Shown piece by piece: positions 9,017 through 17,653 of a DNA stretch of 64,000 nucleotides. Source of the DNA: Limnobacter humi (GTDB lineage: Bacteria > Pseudomonadota > Gammaproteobacteria > Burkholderiales > Burkholderiaceae_B); contig NZ_JANIGO010000001.1 in assembly GCF_024518835.1 (NCBI RefSeq), positions 930,001-994,000 on the forward strand, in the 5' to 3' direction. A program made the position numbers and the translations under genes. The notes beneath the pieces are model-generated. The model made no database searches and was not told where the DNA came from. It saw only the letters and a program-made list of their open reading frames with translations. The stretch's first letter is position 1. Each line of letters starts with the position of its first letter.

Positions 9017-9081
9017 TCATTCAGGATGACAAAAATGCTTGACAAATGAAATTTTGGATGGCATTATGTCATCCAGGATGA
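9017..9081. promoter_or_regulatory. two palindromic operators between XRE gene and excisionase
   Basis: TCATTCAGGATGA at 9017-9029 and the perfect palindrome TCATCCAGGATGA at 9069-9081 differ at one base. One precedes the repressor gene, the other overlaps the start region of the plus-strand promoter. Sites for the XRE repressor are the natural reading. Confidence 0.65.
9039..9067 (+). promoter_or_regulatory. sigma70-type promoter of the integrase module
   Basis: A perfect TTGACA (9039-9044), 17 bases, then CATTAT (9062-9067). The downstream palindrome at 9069-9081 overlaps the expected transcription start, so bound repressor would block it. Confidence 0.65.
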
Positions 9082-9127
9082 ATAAAAATCATCTGAAGTG
9101 AAAAAAGTTTAACCTAATGGAGGCTGT

Positions 9128-9340
9128 ATGTCACAAACTTTTTTAACCACAGAAGAGCTATCAGTGCGGATCAAATATGACGTCCGAACTATTCGCGATC
9201 GTCTCAAAGATTCAGTTTTGTTGGAGGGGCGCCATTATTTTCGTCCTTTTGGCGGTCGGAAAATTTTGTACATCTGGGAAGTAATTGAAGCCGATATGCA
9301 AAAAGCGGCGTCCACCAAATTGATGGCCTCGGGCTACTAG
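9128..9340 (+). CDS. excisionase-like / AlpA-type DNA-binding protein
   Basis: A 70-residue basic protein: FLTTEELSVRIKYDVRTIRDRLKDS is a MerR-like winged helix-turn-helix of the kind seen in excisionases and AlpA regulators, followed by GRHYFRPFGGRKILYIWEVIEADM. A clear GGAGG lies 5 bases before the ATG. It directly precedes the integrase gene (9 bases between), the usual place for a recombination directionality factor. A DNA-binding role is well supported; the excisionase role is inferred from position. Confidence 0.75.
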   Translation: MSQTFLTTEELSVRIKYDVRTIRDRLKDSVLLEGRHYFRPFGGRKILYIWEVIEADMQKAASTKLMASGY

Positions 9341-9349
9341 GGAGTCACT

Positions 9350-10921
9350 ATGGGAAGCGTACGAGCAAGAAAAGACAATGGTCAGCTATTCCTTGATTTT
9401 AGGTATTTGGGAGAGCGCTGCAGAGAGCGATCTGTCTTGGCAGATACCAAACAGAATCGACTCAAGCTGGAGCTGTTGATGAATCTAATTGAGTCAGAAA
9501 TCAAGGCTGGGCAATTTTGTTATCGAAACTATTTTCCAAACAGTAGCCTTTTGGAAAAAATCGAGGCCCTTGAAAACCATCAACGCATGCCGATACCTGG
9601 CACGGTTTCAATCCCGATGGCTCAGCAACCGGTGATGCAACCAGTAGGGCCCCCCAGCTCAATTGGACATCCCACCTTTGGTGAGTTTGCAGAGAAGTTC
9701 ATCGCAGAAAACGAGTCAATCTGGAAGCGATCGAACCTTCGAACCAAACAAGAAACCTTGGAGAAGTGGTTAAGGCCGCACTTCGGTACCAAGGTGATCA
9801 GCAGTATCACCAAACAAGACATTCTGGAATTTCGCTCAGTTCTCGCCAAAGCCCCGGGCAAAAAACCAGGAACAACAATGTCAGCTTCTCGGATTAATCA
9901 TGTGATGACATCTGTAAGCCAGATCTTGAGTGAAGCCGCTGATCGATTCAACTTTAACACTCCCTTCCAAAACATCAAAAGGCTGCGCATCAAAAAAACC
10001 GATGTGCATCCCTTTACGCTGGAGGAGGTGGAGCTGATCCTGAAGTACTGTCGGCCGGACTTCCGCAACTACTTTGCCACCAAGTTTTTCACAGGCATGC
10101 GTCCGGGTGAAATTCACGGCCTGAAATGGAAGTACGTCGACCTTGAGAAGCGGATCATCACGATTCGTGAAACGGTGGTTGAGGGTTATGAAGAGACCCC
10201 CAAAACTGCGGGCTCCAATCGCGACATCCGAATCTCGCCCCAGGTGTATGAGGCCCTCAACGCCCAATGGGAAATGACGGGAAACCGATCTGTCTACGTG
10301 TTTGCCAATGCCAATGGTGGGCCGCTCACAAACCGCAATATGAGCAATCGGGTGTGGTATCCCCTGTTGCGCTCATTGGGGCTAAAACCGCGCACTCCGT
10401 ATCAAACTCGGCACACCTTCGCCACGTTGATGTTGGCTGCTGGTGAGTCGCCAGAATGGATTGCATTTCAGATGGGGCATTCCTCCACAGAAATGCTGTT
10501 CAAAGTGTACTCGCGTTATGTGCCCAACCTGACGCGGCGTGATGGCTCGGCGTTTGAACGCATGCTGGCTGCAAATTTTGGGTCTCCTGGCGCACCTCCA
10601 GCTGATCACTCATCCCAAGTCGAGTTGCCGCCCGGCGCTGTTTCCAATCGTCAGCGCAAGGCGCAAAAGAGCGAGCCGCCAATCGCACAACAAAAGGCAA
10701 GTCGATCCAAGGCGCAAGGCTCCGGAATGGATTCATCCAATGGGTCATCCCCGTATGAGGCAGCGCAAACATCGGACTCAGCTGTCGCCTTGCGTACTCA
10801 GCCAATGGAGGTGCAGTCTGAATCCGAAGGAGAGGTGAATCCGATCCACCACGGCGCCAACATCGATCTCAAAAACCCCTGGCTTGCCATGTTCCAAAAC
10901 TATAACAACAAGGACGAATAA
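9350..10921 (+). CDS. tyrosine recombinase / integrase
   Basis: A 523-residue integrase. The N-terminus (MGSVRARKDNGQLFLDFRY) resembles the DUF3596 arm-binding domain; a SAM-like core-binding domain follows at about residues 100-200. The catalytic domain has Arg in FTGMRPGEIHGL, Lys in ETPKTAGSNRD, YQTRHTFATLM, QMGHSS and the nucleophile in KVYSRYV, so it looks active. About 130 extra low-complexity residues follow the catalytic domain. It most likely inserted the island at tRNA-Arg. The stop is 2 bases before the next ATG, so it forms an operon with the HD and AAA+ genes. Confidence 0.92.
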   Translation: MGSVRARKDNGQLFLDFRYLGERCRERSVLADTKQNRLKLELLMNLIESEIKAGQFCYRNYFPNSSLLEKIEALENHQRMPIPGTVSIPMAQQPVMQPVGPPSSIGHPTFGEFAEKFIAENESIWKRSNLRTKQETLEKWLRPHFGTKVISSITKQDILEFRSVLAKAPGKKPGTTMSASRINHVMTSVSQILSEAADRFNFNTPFQNIKRLRIKKTDVHPFTLEEVELILKYCRPDFRNYFATKFFTGMRPGEIHGLKWKYVDLEKRIITIRETVVEGYEETPKTAGSNRDIRISPQVYEALNAQWEMTGNRSVYVFANANGGPLTNRNMSNRVWYPLLRSLGLKPRTPYQTRHTFATLMLAAGESPEWIAFQMGHSSTEMLFKVYSRYVPNLTRRDGSAFERMLAANFGSPGAPPADHSSQVELPPGAVSNRQRKAQKSEPPIAQQKASRSKAQGSGMDSSNGSSPYEAAQTSDSAVALRTQPMEVQSESEGEVNPIHHGANIDLKNPWLAMFQNYNNKDE

Positions 10922-10923
10922 TC

Positions 10924-12150
10924 ATGAATTCTCAAAACCTCAACACATCGAAGAACAACACACTGGGTACTGCCTGTTTGCACGTGAACCGCTACTGTCA
11001 TGTCGATACCCAGATAAAGTCCGCCTACCGTGCGCATAACCCTGAGCATCACTTTCAGCCAGTAAACGCACACCTGCTTGGAGGCGGCTCCGTGCTGAGC
11101 AAAGCCTCAGCGCCGCATCTGTATGAACTCAAGGGACTGCAAGATGTATTGCCTGAAACGGGTGTGACGGTGGGTGCGTTCGGCAGTATTTTCTGGATCA
11201 GTACTCGGATCATCCATTCTCCGGATAAGGCCGCAGCCTACAAGCGCCAGCATGCGCTTATCCGTGTGCCACTGTATTGCGCAGTCACGGGTGCGTTTAT
11301 CGCCAGTATCTTCATCCAACGGTTCTGGAAGGTGACCGAGAAAATCTGGCAAAGCGGTGAAATAGTTCACATTGCTGGCGAGGACGAGGCACAAGCGCTA
11401 AAGCAATTTCCAGCCATCACTTCACAAGAGGCCCCACCGCAGTGCTCGGTGCCCAATGATCTCAATCCCTATGACTATGCGGGTCTGCTCATGCCCAAGA
11501 GCACTGCGATTGCTGGCCAAGTGGCACTCGTTCACCAAGGTCTGAACCTGCACGAGATTTGTATGTTTTTAAGCGCGGTGTTCAATCACCTCAACCCAGA
11601 GGACAAGGCGCTGTACATGGCGGTGTTAGGCCAAGGAACCAGGTGGGACAAGTTTCTGACTTACCCCGCTTCCTTAAAAAACCACCACAGCTACGAGCGT
11701 GGCCTGTTGGTGCATACCGCAGAGACCGTAGCCCATGTGCTACTGGCTGTGCAGCGCTGTAATGAGGTGGTGGATGTAAGCCTAACCCTGTTGGCAGCGC
11801 TAATGCACGACCTTGGAAAGGTGCACGACTACATTTGCCTTGCGCACGGGACTTACATTGGCAATCAAAACTGTCAGCTCATTGGTCACGAGCAGACGAT
11901 GCTCAAGTGGATCGCCACGGCTTGCGCCACCCAAGTCACCTACCCCGAGGCACGGCAAATTGAGCTAGAGCACGCCATTTGTGCCGTCAAACGCCAGCAT
12001 GATCAGTCGGGTGTGCGCAAGCGCAAAACCGTTGAGAGCTTTGTCATGCATGAGGCCGATTGTAAAAGTGCCAGAACCGACTGCTTGAAGCAACCCAGCA
12101 TTCTGGTTGAGGCTGGTTTTGTATCAGCCACCACCGGCAAGGGGGTATAA
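10924..12150 (+). CDS. HD-domain protein (YhaM/TraI_2-like)
   Basis: A 408-residue protein. Residues about 255-330 hold an HD domain: NHHSYERGLLVHT, ALMHDLGKVHDY and QLIGHEQTMLKW provide the metal-binding His and Asp residues. The pattern is close to YhaM-type 3'-5' exonucleases and to the TraI_2 domain of MobH-group relaxases, so a nuclease or DNA-processing role for the element is plausible; catalysis is not proven. Residues 85-145 (HLYELKGLQDVLPETG) are an N-terminal module I cannot name. It sits inside the integrase operon. Confidence 0.7.
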   Translation: MNSQNLNTSKNNTLGTACLHVNRYCHVDTQIKSAYRAHNPEHHFQPVNAHLLGGGSVLSKASAPHLYELKGLQDVLPETGVTVGAFGSIFWISTRIIHSPDKAAAYKRQHALIRVPLYCAVTGAFIASIFIQRFWKVTEKIWQSGEIVHIAGEDEAQALKQFPAITSQEAPPQCSVPNDLNPYDYAGLLMPKSTAIAGQVALVHQGLNLHEICMFLSAVFNHLNPEDKALYMAVLGQGTRWDKFLTYPASLKNHHSYERGLLVHTAETVAHVLLAVQRCNEVVDVSLTLLAALMHDLGKVHDYICLAHGTYIGNQNCQLIGHEQTMLKWIATACATQVTYPEARQIELEHAICAVKRQHDQSGVRKRKTVESFVMHEADCKSARTDCLKQPSILVEAGFVSATTGKGV

Positions 12151-12152
12151 CC

Positions 12153-13616
12153 ATGAGTACAGGAAATTCGGCATCTCGCGAGCGTTTTCACAGTACGCGT
12201 GAATATCGCTGCGACACAGAAATCCCTGAGGGTTATCGTGAACACGAGCGCACTGGCCTTTTGATCCCAGTTCAAGATGAGTCCGCCTTAAAAGAGTTTG
12301 TTAAGGGGTGGAGAACCAAGGTTATGGCCGAGATGGTGCGGTCGGAGGACTATAACCAGGTCATGGCGCGGTACATCACAGGCAATTATTTTCCGAAGCA
12401 TTTTGCTGAGCTCAATGAATCGGAGCGGGCCGCTGTGTTCAATGTTTTGAGTAACCATGTGAAACATTCAAGGCACTCTTCCGCCGCCAATGAGCATGGT
12501 TTCCGAGACGCGGAGGCGAGCCCAACCGTTGAAGTACTTGGTAACCCCAGGGACTTTTTTGTTGGCGTGCAAGGACGAGGCGATCTTGAGTTTTTGATTG
12601 ATTCCTGCATGAGTGATGATCCCCGGTTTCAGCGCAAAGATCCCAATCAATATCGTGTTTTCACAGCGCAAGCCGCGCGCCGCCTAGTCGATAGCTACGA
12701 TGCGGAAAGAGAGCGCAAAGACATGATTGAAGGCTTGGTGCGACACATCGCGGAAAACAATGGTTATCGACAAACCATCACCGCTACTGCGGCTAGACTG
12801 CGGCGCCTTGAAGCCTTGGTGGATACGTATCCCAACTTTCAGGCTGTGACCCAGCGGTTGATCGATCAGATGAGCGCCTGGCGATTTAAGCATCACCACC
12901 GGCGGTGCCTTCAACCGATCTTGCTCAATGGTCCCAAGGGCTGCGGTAAAACCGCATATGCCCAGGCCCTGGCCAAAGCATTGGATACAGAGTACGACTT
13001 CGTCAACTTGGCAGCCACTAGCATGGCGGGAGTTTTAACCGGTACTAGTGAGAAGTGGGGCAACGGCCAACCGGGGCTTTTGTTCAAGACGCTGAGCAGC
13101 GGCAAATCCGCCAGCCCATTGTTGTTGCTGGACGAAATCGACAAGATGAGCGATTTCGACGGCCGCTTTCCGGTGGGTGGTGCATTACTGGCATTGCTGG
13201 AGCCTGAAACCGCCAGGCATGTGCGAGATGAATACAGTCACCTTCCATTTGATGCCTCGCAAGTTTTCTACGTGGCCACCTGCAATGATGCAAGCTTGAT
13301 CTCGCCGCCACTGCTGTCGCGATTTACAACCTTCAACGTGGGCTACCCGAGCCAAGAGCAACGCCGGGCCATCATCGCCAACTTTCTCAAGGCGAATTAC
13401 CGACATGTTGAGATGTCGGAAGATGCATTGGCTTTATTGAGCAAAGAGACATGCGACCTGCGCCACATGAAACAGCTCATCGACCGAATGGTGAGCTGCC
13501 ATGTTCAGGCAAAGCTCAAGCTGACGGGAATGGGTGTGACACAGAGCTTGAGAGGTAAACAAATCATCAATGCGCATACTGCTTGGCTGGTGTTGAACTT
13601 GTTGCCCCAATCATAG
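12153..13616 (+). CDS. Lon-like AAA+ ATPase without protease domain
   Basis: A 487-residue AAA+ ATPase. Walker A is GPKGCGKTAYAQALAK (about residue 255), Walker B is LLLLDEIDKMSDF, with sensor-like ATCNDASLISPPLLSRF. The order resembles the ATPase core of Lon, but the Ser-Lys protease domain is absent. The first about 240 residues are unrecognised. Overlap in position with the integrase and HD genes suggests an ATP-driven helper in element maintenance or excision; that is inference. It is the last gene of the apparent operon. Confidence 0.8.
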   Translation: MSTGNSASRERFHSTREYRCDTEIPEGYREHERTGLLIPVQDESALKEFVKGWRTKVMAEMVRSEDYNQVMARYITGNYFPKHFAELNESERAAVFNVLSNHVKHSRHSSAANEHGFRDAEASPTVEVLGNPRDFFVGVQGRGDLEFLIDSCMSDDPRFQRKDPNQYRVFTAQAARRLVDSYDAERERKDMIEGLVRHIAENNGYRQTITATAARLRRLEALVDTYPNFQAVTQRLIDQMSAWRFKHHHRRCLQPILLNGPKGCGKTAYAQALAKALDTEYDFVNLAATSMAGVLTGTSEKWGNGQPGLLFKTLSSGKSASPLLLLDEIDKMSDFDGRFPVGGALLALLEPETARHVRDEYSHLPFDASQVFYVATCNDASLISPPLLSRFTTFNVGYPSQEQRRAIIANFLKANYRHVEMSEDALALLSKETCDLRHMKQLIDRMVSCHVQAKLKLTGMGVTQSLRGKQIINAHTAWLVLNLLPQS

Positions 13617-13810
13617 CCACGCGACCGATCGCCAAGTCACAGAAATGTCAGCTTCCCTGGAGATGTAAGTGGAGGCTGATTTTCTAGCTGCCAGCCAACC
13701 TTTCAATTACCCATAATTGTTGTCGTCAGCTGTGCGGGAATGATGAGGTCAGTCAAGCGTGACAATCCACGTCAAATAACAGCGTAGCTGGTTGGTGGGC
13801 CTTTGCGTGC

Positions 13811-13919
13811 AAAATATAAGACTAATTTCCTGAAAGCAAGTGGCTCAAGAAAATCGAGGCCTACGAGGACCATCGACGTATGCCGATAACCATGAGTTCT
13901 CAAAACATCCCCGAATCGA
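13811..13919 (+). pseudogene. decayed copies of integrase and HD-gene fragments
   Basis: Bases 13811-13890 align by eye with the integrase interior near 9521-9597 (shared blocks include ATCGAGGCC and ATGCCGATA). Directly after, ATGAGTTCTCAAAAC resembles the HD gene start ATGAATTCTCAAAAC at 10924. They are neither open nor contiguous, so these are scars of a related element or of recombination. Confidence 0.5.
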
Positions 13920-13931
13920 CAGCCCCAATCC

Positions 13932-14501
13932 ATGGAGGAAGCGGTTGCCACGGCTCGGCGCTTGGAAAAGGAGGGCTTCAACTTCTCCTTGGGCCTGAGC
14001 CAAGTCAACCGACACAACCTAGCGAAGTATGGTGAAAGCTATGCATCCATTTTTGAGCCCTGCCGGAACCTTCGAACAGGCGCAGCGATTCTGGTCGACT
14101 GCTATGCTAAAGCCACCACCAAAGACATGGGCGAACAAGTCGCCCTGAGAGCAGCGTTGAGTTGTTATTACTCGGGAAATTTCATCCGAGGCTTCAAACC
14201 CGATTCACCAGGCCAGCCCAGCTATGTCCAAAAGGTAGTGGATACAGCACTGAACAACAACCGACCCGTGGTCCTCAAGATCCAGCCCATCAGCTCTAGC
14301 TCCGATGAGATCGAAGTCCGGAAAACCACTCAGCCTGGATCGACTCAGCGCAACGATTCAGACTCAAAACCGTGGGTGATTTTCAAGCAGAGCCCACCCT
14401 CAACACCGCAAACTCAGAGCCCAAAAGACACTACTGTCAGAGTGAAACCAGTTGTTACTAAGACCCACAGCCGTTCGAATTTCGTTCAAATTCTGGAGTA
14501 A
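13932..14501 (+). pseudogene. truncated virB1-like lytic transglycosylase
   Basis: The product (189 codons) matches the second half of VirB1: EEAVATARRLEKEGFNFSLGLSQVNRHNL, then FEPCRNLRTGAAILVDCY and a long polar tail. VirB1 is the periplasmic muramidase that opens peptidoglycan for type IV secretion. The signal peptide and the part with the catalytic Glu are missing; similarity extends only a few codons upstream (to about 13910) before a stop and the scar sequence. It is therefore probably non-functional. It is the 5' member of a two-gene conjugation remnant. Confidence 0.7.
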
Positions 14502-14506
14502 CCACA

Positions 14507-14803
14507 ATGAAGCGATTTAAGTTTCTGCTGGTTGCCAGCATGGCGTTCAACACGGGTTGGTCAGAGGAAAACACTCCTCAAGTGCTAGAGGGAGACGTTC
14601 GACTAGCCTGTGAAGCCAAGCTCTGTCTGACATCCCCAAATTCGCCCAGTGAGTGCGAACAGTCGTTGAACCGCTATTTTTCGATTCGGTTCAAAAAAGC
14701 CGGAGACACCATCAATGCAAGAAATCGATTTCTGAATTTACGTCCAACCAGCCAGCCGAATAGCGGGACACAATTCTCATCCGTTCCGTCGAGTCAACAA
14801 TAA
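14507..14803 (+). CDS. TrbM-like conjugal transfer protein
   Basis: A 98-residue exported protein with an N-terminal signal (MKRFKFLLVASMAFNTGWS) and the core LACEAKLCLTSPNSPSECEQSLNRYF, where paired cysteines and the SECxxSLxRYFSI pattern match TrbM/TraN-linked small transfer proteins. It begins 3 bases after the virB1 remnant. With no other mating-pair genes nearby it is an orphan of a lost type IV secretion operon. Confidence 0.65.
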   Translation: MKRFKFLLVASMAFNTGWSEENTPQVLEGDVRLACEAKLCLTSPNSPSECEQSLNRYFSIRFKKAGDTINARNRFLNLRPTSQPNSGTQFSSVPSSQQ

Positions 14804-14976
14804 TTGGCGGCATTGGTTGATGCCGGACGGTCTCTACTTTTTGACGTGTTTCGGATCGAATATTTCTAATTCAAAGCGATCACTATGGGCAGTTCCTCAG
14901 ATAGTGGCGACCATGAAAAATCTTCGAACCCATCAAGTGCACTTGTCGGACTGTTCAGAGATCCTTCCTTTGGCTT

Positions 14977-15633
14977 CTATCGCTTTGCTAGACCCATCAG
15001 GCTGAACAAGGCAAGGGCTAAAACTGCACCCAGACATTCCGCCAGAACAAATGGCATTGAGCTTTCAGGGGCTATCCCGGCGAAGGTGTCGGAAAACATG
15101 CGACCGAATACGGCTGCTGGGTTCGCAAAGGATGTGGACGAGGTGAACCAATAGGCCGCGCCAATGTACGCGGCCACTAGCGATGAAATCCGTTGCGAAT
15201 TGCTCAGCAGAATCACCGTAAGCAAGCCAAACGTGGCAGTTATTTCACCCACCCAGATTCCCAGGCCCTCTCGGATTTTCGTCGATGTCTGAATCGGCTC
15301 CAATCCGAACATCACGTTGGCAAGCCATGCCCCCAGAGCAGCACCAGCGAGCTGGGCCAGCAGGTACAGCAGAAACTCGGTTTTTGGCAGACGTTTGAGC
15401 AGTACCATGGTTGCGGTGACCACCGGGTTGAAGTGTGCTCCGCCAATCGGCCCGAAAAGCTCAATGAGCACGTACAGCCCAAACACCGTGGCCATGGTGT
15501 TGGCCAGCAAAGCGATGGCGTCATTGCCCTGCGATAGATTAACGCCCATGATGCCTGAACCAATCACGATGCACAGCAGCAGCGCTGTGCCTACCAATTC
15601 GCTCAGCAGGCGAAGACGAAGGTTAGTGTTCAT
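14977..15633 (-). CDS. aquaglyceroporin of the arsenic operon (AqpS-like)
   Basis: A 218-residue MIP-family channel with six membrane helices and the two pore boxes, GGAHFNPVVTATM (NPV in place of the usual NPA) and SFANPAAVFGRMF (NPA). Aquaglyceroporins pass arsenite as neutral As(OH)3; in Sinorhizobium meliloti AqpS stands in for an arsenite pump in the ars operon. Here it is the last gene of an arsR-led operon that has no arsB or acr3, supporting the same job: arsenite made by ArsC inside the cell leaves down its gradient. Confidence 0.85.
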   Translation of the reverse strand: MNTNLRLRLLSELVGTALLLCIVIGSGIMGVNLSQGNDAIALLANTMATVFGLYVLIELFGPIGGAHFNPVVTATMVLLKRLPKTEFLLYLLAQLAGAALGAWLANVMFGLEPIQTSTKIREGLGIWVGEITATFGLLTVILLSNSQRISSLVAAYIGAAYWFTSSTSFANPAAVFGRMFSDTFAGIAPESSMPFVLAECLGAVLALALFSLMGLAKR

Positions 15634-15638
15634 AAGGG

Positions 15639-16133
15639 TTATGACTTGGAGATGTCATTCAGGGCAACTTGCAGTTCACTGCTGCTCAGTTGTTCCAACG
15701 GCAGTGCCAGAAGTTGCAGGAGCTTATAGCCGATGGCCTGACGGGTGATTTCAAATGCCGTAGTCTTACCGGCCTCACCACCTTCTGCATTTGATGGGTC
15801 TGGAAAGCCCCAGTGTGCTTTGACTGGAGCGCCCGGCCAGTAGGGGCAGGTTTCTGCTGCTGCGCTGTCGCACACCGTGATGACGATGTCCATCTTGGGG
15901 GCTTCTTCTGCTGCAAACTCATCCCAGCTTTTGCTGCGGACGTAGCTGGTATCAAGTCCTGCTGAATCCAACACCTTCAACGCGAACGGATTGACCTGGC
16001 CCCTGGGCGAGCTGCCAGCGCTGTAGGCTTTAACGTCTTTACCCAGCTTGACTGCCAAGTGATTAAGCATTGTTTCACCCAGCACACTACGGGCTGAGTT
16101 GTGGGTGCAGAGAATGAGTACGCGGGTTGTCAT
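15639..16133 (-). CDS. arsC: arsenate reductase, low-MW phosphatase type (second copy)
   Basis: A 164-residue ArsC of the LMW-protein-phosphatase fold. The P-loop LILCTHNSARSVLGE carries the nucleophile Cys and Arg, and PKMDIVITVCDSAAAETCP follows. It reduces arsenate to arsenite using thioredoxin or glutaredoxin. Its ATG overlaps the stop of the upstream arsC (ATGA), so the two are translationally coupled. Two diverged arsC copies in a row suggest different reductant partners or dosage. Confidence 0.9.
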   Translation of the reverse strand: MTTRVLILCTHNSARSVLGETMLNHLAVKLGKDVKAYSAGSSPRGQVNPFALKVLDSAGLDTSYVRSKSWDEFAAEEAPKMDIVITVCDSAAAETCPYWPGAPVKAHWGFPDPSNAEGGEAGKTTAFEITRQAIGYKLLQLLALPLEQLSSSELQVALNDISKS

Positions 16134-16630
16134 GGTGCAGTTTGTCCGATGTTTTTAACAGCCTGGTCCAAAGCCAGTCGTTCGAGTTTTGAAATGGGTA
16201 AACAAAGAAAGAGGTCAATGCGGTGACGAAGTAGTCCAGCCACCTTGGCGAACTGCGACATGATTTCCTCGTCAGTTCCCGTTGCCTTGGCCGGGTCAGG
16301 AGCACCCCAATGAGCAAGTATCGGTTGACCAGGCCATACTGGGCAAACTTCACCAGCCGCTTGGTCGCAGACCGTGATTACAAAATCCAGCACTGGCGCA
16401 TCGGGCTTGGCGAACTCATCCCAGCTTTTGCTGCGTGCAGCGCTTGCGTCAATGCCAAACTTCTCAAGCGTCTTGAGCGCATAGGGGTTCACCGCGCCTG
16501 CGGGGTGGCTTCCAGCAGAATAGGCCTTGAAAGGTCCACGCGCCATGTGGTTCAAAAGGGCCTCTGCCAGGATAGACCGGGCCGAGTTACCTGTGCAGAT
16601 GAACAGAATGTTGAAAATACGGTCTGACAT
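16130..16630 (-). CDS. arsC: arsenate reductase, low-MW phosphatase type (first copy)
   Basis: A 166-residue ArsC with the P-loop LFICTGNSARSILAE and PVLDFVITVCDQAAGEVCP. It is the same fold and reaction as its neighbour but clearly diverged (CTGNSARS against CTHNSARS), so this is not a recent duplication. It lies 18 bases after the arsI-like gene and overlaps the second arsC by 4 bases. Confidence 0.9.
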   Translation of the reverse strand: MSDRIFNILFICTGNSARSILAEALLNHMARGPFKAYSAGSHPAGAVNPYALKTLEKFGIDASAARSKSWDEFAKPDAPVLDFVITVCDQAAGEVCPVWPGQPILAHWGAPDPAKATGTDEEIMSQFAKVAGLLRHRIDLFLCLPISKLERLALDQAVKNIGQTAP

Positions 16631-16648
16631 GGTGCGTTCCTCTAGGGT

Positions 16649-17128
16649 TTAGCAGCAACTGCCTTTGATGGGGATGGTCTTCTTGGGCAACTCCACCTTG
16701 ACGGGTTCCGCCAGTTTTGGGGCGCAGCATGCGCTGGCGCTTGTGGCTTGCTTTTCGGAGAAGACGGGAATATTGCCCAGGGTATGGAATTGTTCCCACG
16801 CAATGCCCTGGGGGTCAGTGAGCCAATACTTGTCGCTGGCTGCATAGCAGCAGGTGGTCTCGCCTTCGTTGACGAGCGCCATGTCGGCAGCTTTGGCGCG
16901 GTCTTTCATTTCGTCCAATTCAGATTCTGCATCCACTTGGAAGCCCAGATGGTCCAGCCCCACTTTGCCAGCGCGGGTTGAGATTGCGAAGTTGACCCGT
17001 GGATCTTCCAGCATCCACTTGGCATAGTCTGTCTCTGTTCGCGTTGGTTCGATGCCGAACAGCTTTGAGTAAAAGGCGATGCTCTTGCTCAGGTCTTCTA
17101 CGCTGATGTGTACGTGAAATCGCTTCAT
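16649..17128 (-). CDS. arsI: ArsI/CadI-family dioxygenase (C-As lyase-like)
   Basis: A 159-residue vicinal-oxygen-chelate (glyoxalase-fold) protein. It has the metal ligands expected of ArsI, His5, His60 and Glu112, and the vicinal pair Cys93-Cys94 in ETTCCYAASDKYW that binds trivalent organoarsenicals. ArsI cleaves the carbon-arsenic bond of methylarsonite. The Cys-rich tail (ending GSCC) is common in this group, also called CadI. Start at 17128 is set by AAGGAGAACCCC just upstream; a longer in-frame form to 17179 would overlap the arsR end. Substrate is inferred. Confidence 0.85.
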   Translation of the reverse strand: MKRFHVHISVEDLSKSIAFYSKLFGIEPTRTETDYAKWMLEDPRVNFAISTRAGKVGLDHLGFQVDAESELDEMKDRAKAADMALVNEGETTCCYAASDKYWLTDPQGIAWEQFHTLGNIPVFSEKQATSASACCAPKLAEPVKVELPKKTIPIKGSCC

Positions 17129-17144
17129 GGGGTTCTCCTTGGAT

Positions 17145-17468
17145 TCAGCAGTCGCATTGATTGGCGACTTCGGTTGCACAGGGTTGGCCTGCGCAGCAGT
17201 TCTCTGTGAGGAAAGAAAGCAGGTGATTCATCTGCTCGAAATTCGCGCTGTAAAACAGGTTACGGCTTTCCCGTCGCTGCCCGATGAGACCAGCATTGGT
17301 CAATTCTTTGAGATGGAACGACAACGTTGCCGCTGCCAAGCCCAACTGCTCTGCGATAAGCCCAGGGGTCATCCCTTCAGGCCCCGCAACAACGAGGGCT
17401 CGAAAAATCTGAAGCCTGGTCTCTTGGGCCAATGCAGACAGGCACTTGACGATATCCAGTGTGTTCAT
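17145..17468 (-). CDS. arsR: ArsR-family arsenic-responsive repressor
   Basis: A 107-residue ArsR/SmtB repressor: CLSALAQETRLQIFRALV, then AEQLGLAAATLSFHLKELTNAGL as the winged helix. Arsenite-binding cysteines are near the C-terminus (ENCCAGQPC ... QCDC) rather than in the recognition helix, as in ArsR2-type proteins. It heads the five-gene ars operon and should bind the palindrome just upstream, releasing DNA when arsenite binds. Confidence 0.92.
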   Translation of the reverse strand: MNTLDIVKCLSALAQETRLQIFRALVVAGPEGMTPGLIAEQLGLAAATLSFHLKELTNAGLIGQRRESRNLFYSANFEQMNHLLSFLTENCCAGQPCATEVANQCDC

Positions 17469-17479
17469 GACTTTAACTA

Positions 17480-17495
17480 TTCCATAATTATGAAA
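17480..17495. promoter_or_regulatory. ArsR operator-like palindrome
   Basis: TTCCATAATTATGAAA is a 16-bp inverted repeat with one mismatch, 12 bases before arsR, in an AT-rich stretch that must hold the operon promoter. Binding by ArsR is inferred. Confidence 0.55.
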
Positions 17496-17653
17496 TCATA
17501 GTATATTGGAATCGTGACTGTTTGACCACAGCCTCTGTTCCACTGCCATGGGGAAAAATGACCCCTGAGCATCGGAAAAGGGCATCTCCAAGGGGAATAC
17601 GGGTTACATTCTGATGAATTGGAATTTGGTAGGAAGCCGGAAAGGCGAAATCT

